Shown here piece by piece: positions 1 through 9,103 of a stretch of 64,000 bases of DNA (its first letter is position 1; each line of letters begins with the position of its first letter). The notes beneath the pieces were generated by a model. It had not been told where the DNA came from, made no database searches, and worked only from the letters and a program-made list of their open reading frames with translations. This DNA comes from Roridomyces roridus (taxonomy: Eukaryota; Basidiomycota; Agaricomycetes; Agaricales; Mycenaceae), in NCBI GenBank assembly GCA_029378245.1, contig JARKIF010000008.1, positions 496,001 to 560,000 of the forward strand, in the 5' to 3' direction. A program made the translations under genes and the position numbers.

Positions 1-290
1 TTTTCGATCAAGTGAACTGTCAGATCATGACAGGCTTCTATGATGAACACGGCGTAGACATGACAATAGGAGACGACAACGGTGCAGGACAATAGTGCAT
101 GTCGGAAGCCAGGACAATTAGTGTAGCATCGTAGATCTATTCCTCACAGTATAAAAGCAGTAGCTAGTCGTCGTATTCTGTACCCTCTCCTAGACTTTTA
201 TTCAGTTCATTTTACGAGCTTTAGTAGCGCACTACCCAATCCGCAGCATCTTACCGCTGTTGGACGCGTGAAACAAGTCTTGTCGTGACA
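1..290 (+). repeat. 5' LTR, 3' portion only
   Basis: This corresponds to bases 187-476 of the intact 3' LTR and ends with CGTGACA at 290. A TATAAAA box is at 150-156. I see no convincing tRNA primer-binding site immediately after base 290. Confidence 0.93.
150..156 (+). promoter_or_regulatory. TATA box of the 5' LTR
   Basis: TATAAAA lies 135-141 bp before the LTR end. The same box recurs in the 3' LTR at 6335-6341. It probably drives the genomic RNA of the element. Confidence 0.6.
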
Positions 291-792
291 TAATAAAAGT
301 CTACCCTCATACCGCTCATACCTCCCCCCGACATATCCTTTCCATACGCCTCGGCGTCCCTCCCCCACTACTTGGTCTCTCGTAATTGAAGATCCATTCA
401 TACCTCAAGCGTCACGTCGTTAAATCGCGACGTTAAATAAGCGCCCATCTCGTTGTCGAACTATTTTGGCAGACAGTCGCTGTGCTACGGGAAACGTTGA
501 GTCCGTCCCCGCACAATAGCAGACGTTGGTGTTCGGGTGGCAATCTTCGGAGAGTACCCTCACGCAAATACCGGGTGTGTTGTAGAAGGCCCGGGTTTGT
601 TCTGTCGGCAAGCGTTACGACCGAGAAATTCACCACCGGCTTCGTGCCGCTCCTACCCAAGTCGCGACGGCGTTTCGCGCACCCTCTTCCTCCTCTTCCG
701 GCACCTCTAGCCGTGAAGCTCGCTCCGTAGCGGACCAACTCTTGGCCGCTTCCGCCACCACCCACCACACCTTCCATACCGCCGTACCTGCC

Positions 793-1907
793 ATGTCCCA
801 TCACGGCAGCCCCATCCCCTATGACCAGCCTCAGGCTGGTTACTCGTACCCTCCCCAACAAATCTACCCCTCCCGCCCTCCTACCCGCTCTCCCCCTCGC
901 CCCCTTCCCACACGACCCGACTCACAACCCCCCGCCCAGCCTGGCCTGACTGAGTTACTTCAGGCCCTCCCCCCACGCCCGGCACCGGCAAGAATGACGC
1001 TGGCCCGGCTTCCCCCGCCGTTTGACGGCAATGACAAGTCCAAGTGGGAAACTTGGATTGATAGTGTCATGACTTACCTCATGGCCTATGAACACGATTT
1101 CGGTACGGATCATAGACGTATCTTTTTCGTGCTCTCGTTGCTGGGCGACGAGAAGAGTACGGCGTGCCCAGCCTCCAACTGGTCACGCAACTGGAAGGCG
1201 AAACATTTTCGCCTTGATCAACCCCGTCCCTCCTTTGCGGAGTTCTGACGGAGTTGGAGTCGACGTTCGCAGATCAGAACGTCAAGGAGACGGCGCTGTT
1301 GCGCCTGATGAACACTCGGCAGGGAACGTCCACCCTGGCCGACTTCCTCCAGTCGTTCGAGCTGAACGCGGAGCAGGCGGGCTACACGCCCGGAAATGTG
1401 CTGCATGACACGTTCCTGTGTCAGGCACTGGAAATCCTGGTCTCGGACCAGGTACGCAAACAGCTCTACGCTGGTGGCGTCGAGATCCCGGGAACCTATC
1501 CGGGATTAAAGAGCCGGTTGATGACCATCAACGGTATCATTGAGCGCGGGAAGCTCATCAACTCTCGCTGGGGAGCGGGAGGTGGAATGTTTTGGACGCC
1601 GGCGCAGCAGCAGCCGCCGCCCAAATTCCCCAAGGCCACGGCACTGGTGCCGCCGCCTAGGCCCCAGGGGACAGCCCCCCATCTGGCGACCCGGGTCACT
1701 CCCGGAAATCCGGCGCCGATGGACGTCGACCGAACGCGGCAGGCCGCGTTCAAGTGTTACAACTGTGGCAAGGAGGGCCACATGAAGCGGGAGTGCCCGG
1801 AGCCTCCCAAGAAGAAGTTTAATATCCGGTCGATCAAGACCGAAGACTATACGCAGGAGGACCTGCAGGCTCTCGCGACCATACTCCGAGAGAAGGGTTT
1901 TTGTTAG
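793..1907 (+). pseudogene. gag of the chromovirus, one-base frameshift
   Basis: The capsid protein that packages the element's RNA. The first ATG is at 793; an upstream in-frame TTG at 742 is less likely. The frame opens with a proline-rich leader and capsid-like sequence and stops at 1246-1248. Continuous gag-like coding resumes in another frame at once (LTELESTFADQNVKETA) and runs to TAG 1905-1907. A single missing base near 1244 explains this. A CCHC zinc knuckle (CYNCGKEGHMKREC, bases 1756-1797) sits near the C-terminus. The stop is embedded in the slippery region that leads into pol. Confidence 0.85.
1895..1901 (+). promoter_or_regulatory. -1 ribosomal slippery heptamer between gag and pol
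   Basis: In the gag frame the bases read G GGT TTT, then TGT TAG. This fits the X XXY YYZ rule, and slipping back one base enters the pol frame exactly (GGG TTT TTG TTA GGG). The gag stop follows two codons after the site. I did not fold the downstream RNA. Confidence 0.65.
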
Positions 1908-4900
1908 GGCGCCCGGTCAAGGCCGAACCGGTGTGCCCTCCCGTATCTGTAATCCATGGACAGTTTACACCGCTAGAGGCGGTTACGGACAGCACGAACA
2001 ATGTGCAAAATAGCGTACCTGTAAATTATGTAGAAAAAACTAGCCTACAACGTAGTATACAAGAATTTCTTGTAGGCGAAGTACAAAAGCCAAAAAAAAT
2101 ACGTATCTTGGAGAATCAGAATCGGAAACGTAACTTAAATAATCAACGCATGGATGCAGAGAACAAGCGCTGGAGCGCTTTTAAAAAGGCCCCTGGAACC
2201 CAAACCAGTGAGAAAAATAGTGAGAAGAAAAAGGGCGGCGATGCCGTGGAGGCTCAATCCTCGAAAGAGGAGGTAGCGCCTAAGCACACACGGGTGCCGT
2301 TCGGTCTCAAGAAGAAAGAGGCCGCCCAATGGCTAGCACGCCGTGCTATGGGAGAAACGGAACAACGCCTAGCTCAGGAGCTGCGTGAGTTCCAACGGCA
2401 ACGTGTCCACCACGAGATGTTGGTGGCAGTCCAGCTGGAAGCACTGGACACGGGGAAAACACGTTCCATTCGTGCGTTGCTGGACAACGGGTGTACCACC
2501 ACGTGCATGGACAGGGACTATGCCAAGGCCGAAGGCTTCGAGCTTAGAAAACTCGACATGCCGATTGTGGCCAGGAATGCCGACGGGACCGAGAACACCA
2601 AAGGCAAGATCACTCATTACGTAGAGATGATCATGTCTATCGGCCCACATGTCGAAAGACAAAAGTTCCTGATCACGGGCTTAGGCAAAGCACGTGTGTT
2701 TATTGGGTACGACTGGTTGTTTAAACACAACCCGGAGATCAACTGGCGGGACCAGACCATGAAGTTCAGCCGATGTCCAGCTGAGTGTGGCATGACCGGA
2801 CTGGAATCCGGAAAAGGTGTCACACGGGAGGAAGCGGTGGAAGAAGGCGAGTCGATCCTGTTGGTCGACTTTGCGCCTGTTGTGGAGCTGCGAAGCAAGG
2901 CGACGCAGGCACAGCAGATGGCCGAACAGGCTTTGGCAGAAGAGGAAAAATTGACGGAAGACAAGATCCCGGAGCAATACCGGGAGCACGTCAAGGTTTT
3001 CGCAAAAGAGTCATTCGACTCATTGCCGGAAAAGCGGCCTTGGGATCATGCGATCGAATTAAAGCCCGGATCAAAGGCTGTTGATTGCAAGATCTATCCA
3101 CTCTCGTTAAGCGAACAAGAAAAGCTGAACGAGTTTCTTGAAGAGAATCTCAAGAGTGGACGGATCAGACCTTCCAAGTCGCCGATGGCTTCGGCGTTCT
3201 TTTTTATTAAAAAGAAGGACGGGTCCCTTCGACCGGTACAGGATTACCGGAAGCTCAACGAGATGACGGTGAAGAACAAGTACCCGTTGCCTCTAATCTC
3301 GGAGCTGGTCAACAAACTCCGAGGAGCACGATTCTTCTCCAAGCTTGACATACGTTGGGGTTACAACAATGTACGGATCAAGGAAGGAGACGAGTGGAAA
3401 GCGGCTTTTCGGACCAATCGGGGATTGTTCGAGCCGCTTGTCATGTTCTTTGGGTTGACCAACTCACCGGCCACGTTCCAAACGATGATGAACGACATTC
3501 TTCGGGATCTCATCAACGAGGGCCACGTGATTGTATACCTAGATGACATTTTAATTTACACGGACTCCCTGGAGGAGCATAGACGGATTGTGTCACGCGT
3601 CCTGGAGACGTTAGAAAAGAATAAATTATTCTTGAAACCCGAGAAGTGCGAATTCGAGAAGAGAGAGATCGAATACCTCGGGGTTATTATTTCCCACAAC
3701 TCCATGCGGATGGACCCGGTGAAAATCCAAGGGATCATGGAGTGGCCGGTGCCGAAGAACGTCAAGCAAGTGCAGGCGTTCCTCGGCTTTGTTAACTTTT
3801 ATCGGCGATTTGTCCGCGGCTTTGCCGACATCGCCAGGCCCCTCACTAAGTTGACGGGGAAGGTTGCGTGGTCCTGGGGACCGGAACAGGAGAAGGCGAT
3901 CAGCCAATTGAAGGAACGGATCGCGGAGGATGTCATCTTGGCGTTGCCAACAGATGACGGGGAATATCGGCTTGAGGCCGATGCGTCGGACGGAGCGATT
4001 GGAGCAGTGCTCAGCCAGCTCCAAGAAGGAGTATGGAGGCCTGTTGCTTTCATGTCTCACGGCATGAGCGACACCGAGAGGAATTACGAGATCTATGACA
4101 AGGAGATGCTCGCAATTATGCTCGCTCTTGATGAGTGGAGGCAGTTCCTACTCGGTGCAAGGCACACGTTCGAGGTTCTGACGGATCACAAGAACCTCCA
4201 ATACTTCAAAAAGCCGCAGAAGATCAATCGTAGGCAGGCACGATGGATCATCGAGTTGTCGCAGTACGACTTCTCGTTACGGCACCGGCCCGGAGCTTTG
4301 AACAAGCAGGCCGACTTGTTATCCCGCAGGGCGGATCATGACCAGGGAAAAGAAGACAACCAGGAAATTGTCTTACTTAAGCCCGAGTACTTCCGAGCGC
4401 AGGAAATCACGCTCGAAGGCGTCGAGAAGGATCTCCTGGAAGAGATCCGAGCGGAACGCAAGAGGGACGGCAGCGTGAGGTCTGCCTTACTAAAGAAGCT
4501 CCCTAGATGGGAGGAGGAGGACAGCATTGTTTACTACAATGGCCTTATTTACGTTCCGCATAACACGGAACTTAGAAATAAAATTATTGGACTCCATCAC
4601 GATCCGGCGATCGTGGGACACCCCGGAGGGAACCGGACACAGGAACTCGTTGAACGAAATTACTGGTGGCCGAAGCTCGGCAACAACGTTTCCGAGTATG
4701 TAAAGTCGTGCGAAGCGTGTCAGAGGTCACGAGTTCTTCGGCACAAGCAGGGCAAGCTGAACCCGCACAAGATTGCGGAAGGACCCTGGCAGATCATTTC
4801 GATGGACTTGATCGGACCGTTACCAATTAGCAACGGTCACAATGCGATTCAAGTCTGGGTGGACACTTTTAGCAAGATGATTCACGTGGAGCCCACGACC

Positions 4901-6133
4901 ATGGAAATCACGGCTGAAGGAGTTGCGCGTTTGACACGCGACCGTGTGATTAGATATCATGGGGTACCCCGAAAGATCATCTCGGATCGGGATCCGAGAT
5001 ATGTAGGAGGCTTTATGAGGGAGCTCAATAAGATCCTGGGGATCGAAATGAACCCGAGTACGGCACACCATCCGATAACTGACGGGCAGACGGAACGGAT
5101 GAACCAGGAGATCGAGAAATATCTCCGCATATTTATCAATTATCACCAGACGGACTGGGCCGAGTGGCTCTCCCTAGCGGAGTTCTGTTACAACGACAAG
5201 GCCAGTTCGGCAACGAAGGCCTCGCCATTTTATTTAAATACCGGCTATCACCCTTGGAAAGGGATCGAGAATGCCGTGGAGACGAGGAACGAGGCTGCCG
5301 ACGAGTTCGGCAAGAAAATGAAAAAGATCCGCAATGAGGCGACCGCGGCATTAGAAAAAACACAGAAAACAATGGAAAAATCATATAACCTACGACGGCG
5401 ACCAGCGCCAGTATTTAAAAAGGGAGACAAGGTCTGGATCGAGGCGACGAACATCCAGACGGATAGACCCTCGAAGAAGCTGGGAGATAGGAGGCTCGGG
5501 CCGTACGAGGTCCTGGAGAAAGTCGGAGCGTCATCCTATAGGTTGAAATTGCCGAGCACGGACAAGTCACATCCGGTGTTCAACGAGGCGATTCTCACAC
5601 CGTATACGGAACCGCCCAAAAATCGAAGGGAGAAACGACCGCCGCCGAAAATCATATCCGGCGAGGAGGAATACGAGGTGGAGGAGATCCTGAAACACCG
5701 CAAGATGGGACGCGGTTTTCAATATTTAATAAAGTGGAAGAATTATCCGATGGGAGAAAGGACGTGGGAACCATCGCGTAACTTGACACATGCAAAGAAG
5801 CTGTTGGACAAATATAACAGGGAACACAGCATTGACGTCAGGGCGCTACCCACACTCCCGGCTGGATATTGGGACGGCGAATGCAAAAGATTCGTCCCAA
5901 AGGAGGAGTCCCGACAATACTCAAAGAAGAAATTATTTATTCCCAATGAAAATCGGTTTGTTGACATCGATGAGGACGTCGATCCTAGAGAGGGGGTAAT
6001 GTCACGCGCTGACCTATTTGCGCACGTGACAACGCCAAATAAACCAGATATACATTGGCGCCGTACAGCGTTAAAGTCATGGGAACCCCGTCTCGATCGG
6101 ATTGAGGAAGAAGCCGAGGAAGACATTATTTAA
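1901..6133 (+). CDS. Pol polyprotein: protease, RT, RNase H, integrase, chromodomain
   Basis: An uninterrupted frame of about 1410 residues counted from TTG 1901; in life it should begin by frameshift from gag. Aspartic protease: ALLDNGC near residue 195, with Asn where Ser or Thr is usual. Reverse transcriptase: YLDDIL near residue 547. RNase H: LEADASDGAIG. Integrase: an HHCC zinc domain (HHDPAIVGHPGG then CEACQ), then the DDE core seen as ISMDLIGPLP, ISDRDPRY and QTERMNQEIEKY. C-terminal chromodomain: YLIKWKNYPMGERTWEP, near residues 1260-1300. That domain places the element among chromoviruses, whose chromodomain can steer insertion to modified chromatin. The last 134 bp overlap the 3' LTR. 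Confidence 0.95.
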   Translation: MLGRPVKAEPVCPPVSVIHGQFTPLEAVTDSTNNVQNSVPVNYVEKTSLQRSIQEFLVGEVQKPKKIRILENQNRKRNLNNQRMDAENKRWSAFKKAPGTQTSEKNSEKKKGGDAVEAQSSKEEVAPKHTRVPFGLKKKEAAQWLARRAMGETEQRLAQELREFQRQRVHHEMLVAVQLEALDTGKTRSIRALLDNGCTTTCMDRDYAKAEGFELRKLDMPIVARNADGTENTKGKITHYVEMIMSIGPHVERQKFLITGLGKARVFIGYDWLFKHNPEINWRDQTMKFSRCPAECGMTGLESGKGVTREEAVEEGESILLVDFAPVVELRSKATQAQQMAEQALAEEEKLTEDKIPEQYREHVKVFAKESFDSLPEKRPWDHAIELKPGSKAVDCKIYPLSLSEQEKLNEFLEENLKSGRIRPSKSPMASAFFFIKKKDGSLRPVQDYRKLNEMTVKNKYPLPLISELVNKLRGARFFSKLDIRWGYNNVRIKEGDEWKAAFRTNRGLFEPLVMFFGLTNSPATFQTMMNDILRDLINEGHVIVYLDDILIYTDSLEEHRRIVSRVLETLEKNKLFLKPEKCEFEKREIEYLGVIISHNSMRMDPVKIQGIMEWPVPKNVKQVQAFLGFVNFYRRFVRGFADIARPLTKLTGKVAWSWGPEQEKAISQLKERIAEDVILALPTDDGEYRLEADASDGAIGAVLSQLQEGVWRPVAFMSHGMSDTERNYEIYDKEMLAIMLALDEWRQFLLGARHTFEVLTDHKNLQYFKKPQKINRRQARWIIELSQYDFSLRHRPGALNKQADLLSRRADHDQGKEDNQEIVLLKPEYFRAQEITLEGVEKDLLEEIRAERKRDGSVRSALLKKLPRWEEEDSIVYYNGLIYVPHNTELRNKIIGLHHDPAIVGHPGGNRTQELVERNYWWPKLGNNVSEYVKSCEACQRSRVLRHKQGKLNPHKIAEGPWQIISMDLIGPLPISNGHNAIQVWVDTFSKMIHVEPTTMEITAEGVARLTRDRVIRYHGVPRKIISDRDPRYVGGFMRELNKILGIEMNPSTAHHPITDGQTERMNQEIEKYLRIFINYHQTDWAEWLSLAEFCYNDKASSATKASPFYLNTGYHPWKGIENAVETRNEAADEFGKKMKKIRNEATAALEKTQKTMEKSYNLRRRPAPVFKKGDKVWIEATNIQTDRPSKKLGDRRLGPYEVLEKVGASSYRLKLPSTDKSHPVFNEAILTPYTEPPKNRREKRPPPKIISGEEEYEVEEILKHRKMGRGFQYLIKWKNYPMGERTWEPSRNLTHAKKLLDKYNREHSIDVRALPTLPAGYWDGECKRFVPKEESRQYSKKKLFIPNENRFVDIDEDVDPREGVMSRADLFAHVTTPNKPDIHWRRTALKSWEPRLDRIEEEAEEDII
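5988..5999 (+). promoter_or_regulatory. Polypurine tract
   Basis: A GAGAGGGGG-TAA run lies directly before the TG of the 3' LTR at 6000. This is the normal position for plus-strand DNA priming, here inside the pol reading frame. Confidence 0.65.
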
Positions 6134-6475
6134 AGACGTGGGACAGTTTCATATTTATGAACGACAGCGTGGATGAGGGAAGGAGTTTTCGATCAAGTGA
6201 ACTGTCAGATCATGACAGGCTTCTATGATGAACACGCCGTAGACATGACAATAGGAGACGACAACGGTGCAGGACAATAGTGCATGTCGGAAGCCAGGAC
6301 AATTAGTGTAGCATCGTAGATCTATTCCTCACAGTATAAAAGCAGTAGCTAGTCGTCGTATTCTGTACCCTCTCCTAGACTTTTATTCAGTTCATTTTAC
6401 GAGCTTTAGTAGCGCACTACCCAATCCGCAGCATCTTACCGCTGTTGGACGCGTGAAACAAGTCTTGTCGTGACA
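6000..6475 (+). repeat. 3' LTR of the chromovirus, 476 bp
   Basis: It starts TGTCACG, ends CGTGACA, follows the polypurine tract, and its last 290 bp repeat at 1-290. It contains the pol stop codon at 6131-6133 and a TATA box at 6335-6341. Confidence 0.93.
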
Positions 6476-7630
6476 GCATCGGTTCCATCAAGCAAATACT
6501 CGATGCCCACAAGGCGGGCACGAAACTCAACAGTCTGGACCTCGACCGCGCCAACAACATCACTCTTGGGCAGGACAAAGAGCTCTTCACCGCAAAACTG
6601 ATCTATACTCCCGCTGTACGTTCTTATAATTATAAGTACTTGACCATATCCGCAACCATCTAATCATCTATGCAGGACATGGCGGCACCAGTGGCCCCGG
6701 GTTCTTCTTCTGTTCCCCCTCCCGCAGCCTCTTCTGCCCAGATGACCACGGGCCCTACCAGTCTTACAGGTGATGGCTCCGACCGTCCCCTTGAGATTGC
6801 GCAAGCAAGAGCGGCTACCACCACTACCGCTACTACTCCAGCACCGAATTCAGAGGAGCTATTCCAGTTGCTGCGTCTTGTTCCGGAACAAGAAGGTCCT
6901 GTCGCTAAGACCGCGAGCAAAACAGCTGCTGACGCTATAGTCAACTATGTTAACGCTACGGACTTCCTCAACAAGTTTGAGGGAACATTTGAATACACCA
7001 AAGGGCATCGCTTTCCGCCTGGTATGTTTTCTTGTCCCTTGGACCCTTCTATACCTGACCATGAGACTAGATTGGGATCCTACGACCCAGCTCCAGGCCC
7101 AGTTTCCAGATTGGGCAAGCTATCGCAACAAAAGCTTTACCAAGGACCAACTTATGTTGGCCGCAGGACTCAAGAAGTCCTCGACAAAGGAGAACGACAC
7201 GCTGATGAAGAAGGCACGCAAATTGAAGGGTGCTCTCAGCAAATGGGTCCGAATGGCGGTTATAACTCCCCGTGCTGCCTGGACAGACTCGGAGTCGGAT
7301 TATGCCAGCATGAAGTATGGGATATTCAAGAACACCGTTGAGGAAAAACACAAGGCGGAGGAGAAGAAGAAGAAATCAAAGGGGAAGAGCAGCGATGAGG
7401 AGAGTGAGGAGGACTCAAAGAAGAAGAAGAAGAAGCGCAAATCCAAGAAGGAGGAGAGCGATGAGGAGGAGTCTTCCAAGTCGAAGAAACGCAAGCGCAC
7501 CAAGAAGGTGGATTCGGAGGAGGAGGAGGAGGAGCAGCCGAAGAAGAAGAGCAAGGGGAAGAACTTGAAGGAGGTCATGGACTCGGATACCCTGGATGCT
7601 GACGAGTCGAGCAGCAGTGACTCCGACTAG
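6476..7630 (+). pseudogene. 3' part of a gene split by the retrotransposon
   Basis: I do not recognise the product. The frame is already open at the LTR junction (IGSIKQILDAHKAGTKLN), so the 5' part should lie left of the retrotransposon. Exons: 6476-6615, 6676-7021 and 7071-7630, joined by 60 and 49 bp GT-AG introns in matching phases. The middle is Pro/Ser/Thr-rich, then a compact segment (KFEGTFEYTKGHRFPP, then DWDPTTQ and FTKDQLMLAAGLKKS). The last ~90 residues are almost purely Lys, Glu, Asp and Ser in blocks, a nuclear-type acidic/basic tail. It could be a host gene or the gene of another mobile element. Confidence 0.7.
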
Positions 7631-8261
7631 GGCGAAGGTAGCTTCAAGCTTATCTATGTAGGGATTCAACTCCTCCTTGAATATAGACAGATTCCACTCT
7701 GAATTGGAGCTCGTCAAAGGAATTGAAGTCTGAATCAGGCGTGGTGCAAGATTCACGGACGTCCGTATTTTTTTGACGCGTCCCGTCACGGGTGTCACCC
7801 GAGGAGACGCGTTTGTTGATTGCCAAACAAAGGCGTCTTCTCTCTTCCTCCCCATGTCCATCTTGGCACCCTCATCGTTCTGGAGACGCCGTATTTGGAG
7901 TACAGCGCACGCCACTGGTCGCTACACCCCCAACCATCGTTCGTGTGGCGCTACACCGAAAGGAGGGGACGGGCTGTACATGTACTTCTCGCGCCTGCCT
8001 GACACCGCCTGACACGGCACCTATCTCTCTCTCTTCCTCCACATCATCGTCTCTTGCCGTATTGGAGCCCGGGCATGTCAATTGCCTCTCTGCAAGTTCA
8101 GTTGGAGCACTAGCATTGGAGCCCCTGGAGAGGGCCGCCCCAAGCGCGTGCTTATATTCCTCTTGTTGATTCCTACTAACCTCTGCCTCAAGTCGTTTCA
8201 GAGAAGTTGAAACAGAGGTTCCGAGGGAAGACATGGCCGGACACACTCTTCACTCAAACAG
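7631..8261. other. No supported gene
   Basis: Only short overlapping frames without recognisable sequence are present. The stretch leads into the exon-intron-like tandem repeats that begin at 8262. Confidence 0.5.
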
Positions 8262-9000
8262 GTGTGTCTCCCTCAATTTTCGTCCGTTTCCCTCATGCCT
8301 TACCTTGTTCTGTGCAGCAGAGTCCAATCTTTGCCGCCTATAGACTTGCTGAGCCCTCGGGTGTGCGATCTCCCCGGCGTTGCGTGATGAATCTGCCAGC
8401 TCATCACTTTCCAGCTTCGACTAAAGTACGTGCATTTCAGTCAAATATTGTCCGTTTCACTCGTGTCTGACCTCGTTAGACTCCCTCGCATGTCCTCCTT
8501 CTCGTGATTCCACTCGTCAAGGCGTCGCTCCGGAGGAAGTTCCGGGGTTGCATGTCAAATCCGCCAGCCCCTCGGAAAAGAATCATTTTACCAAGGTACA
8601 TTCATCTCACTTGAATCTCTTCTGTTCCGCTCATGTATGGGCTCAATAGCTTCCCTTAGACGTGCCCCTTCTTGTGCATACACTCGCCAGGGTGCTGAGC
8701 CCAAGAATGCGCCGGCGTCCCATGCGGAGTCTGGCGCTCATCAAGTCGGGCGCTTTTCACAAATGTTCGTCTATCTCTACTAAAGCTGGTCCATTTGGCT
8801 TATGTTCGAGTTCGTCCTCTGCCCCTAGATCTCCCCCTTCTGTCGTGCATGCCCCCCAAGGCGTAGATTGCGTGGCTCATCGATGTGGATGTGGATAGTC
8901 TCAGAAAGGTATGTCTATATCTCTCTCAAATTTTGTCCCTGTGGCTCAAGCATGGGCTCATTCTCTCTGCATAGATCACCCCTTCAGCTTCCACCACCCG
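8262..9000 (+). repeat. Degenerate ~167 bp tandem array shaped like exon plus intron
   Basis: Five units begin at donor-like GT sites at about 8262, 8426, 8596, 8764 and 8909, a spacing of 164, 170, 168 and 145 bp. Each begins with a ~55-65 bp intron-like part (gtNNgt.t, then a Tgtccgttt-like run and TAG or CAG), followed by ~80-110 bp exon-like sequence. The exon parts translate to related peptides in one frame, for example PPSRDSTRQG, APSCAYTRQG and PPSVVHAPQG. It may be the 5' region of the following gene or a decayed multi-exon gene. Confidence 0.55.
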
Positions 9001-9103
9001 CTATCCACTACCAACCTCGCTGTCATTATTATTTCGTGTGCTACCACCGTAAATCAATTTGATATACTTCCGTTGATCTTATTGCATCTGTCTTTCTACC
9101 ATC

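Larger units (their letters stand above)
1..6475 (+). mobile_element. Ty3/gypsy chromovirus LTR retrotransposon, left LTR cut by window edge
   Basis: Order on the plus strand: partial 5' LTR, leader, gag with zinc knuckle, pol (protease, reverse transcriptase, RNase H, integrase, chromodomain), 3' LTR. The 3' LTR runs 6000-6475 and is bounded by the perfect inverted ends TGTCACG and CGTGACA; positions 1-290 match its last 290 bases with one visible difference (g52 against c6237). The pol frame runs 134 bp into the 3' LTR, as in many fungal chromoviruses. The near-identity of the LTRs argues for recent insertion. The right flank begins GCATC, the expected 5-bp target duplication, whose partner lies outside the window. 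The internal gag frameshift suggests this copy is not autonomous. Confidence 0.95.

Noticed and set aside
7300..7578. Minus-strand Phe/Ser-rich frame
   Set aside because: Antisense shadow of the Lys/Glu-rich tail coded on the plus strand.
8262..9000. CRISPR-like array
   Set aside because: The units are too long, degenerate and exon-like, and the organism is a eukaryote.
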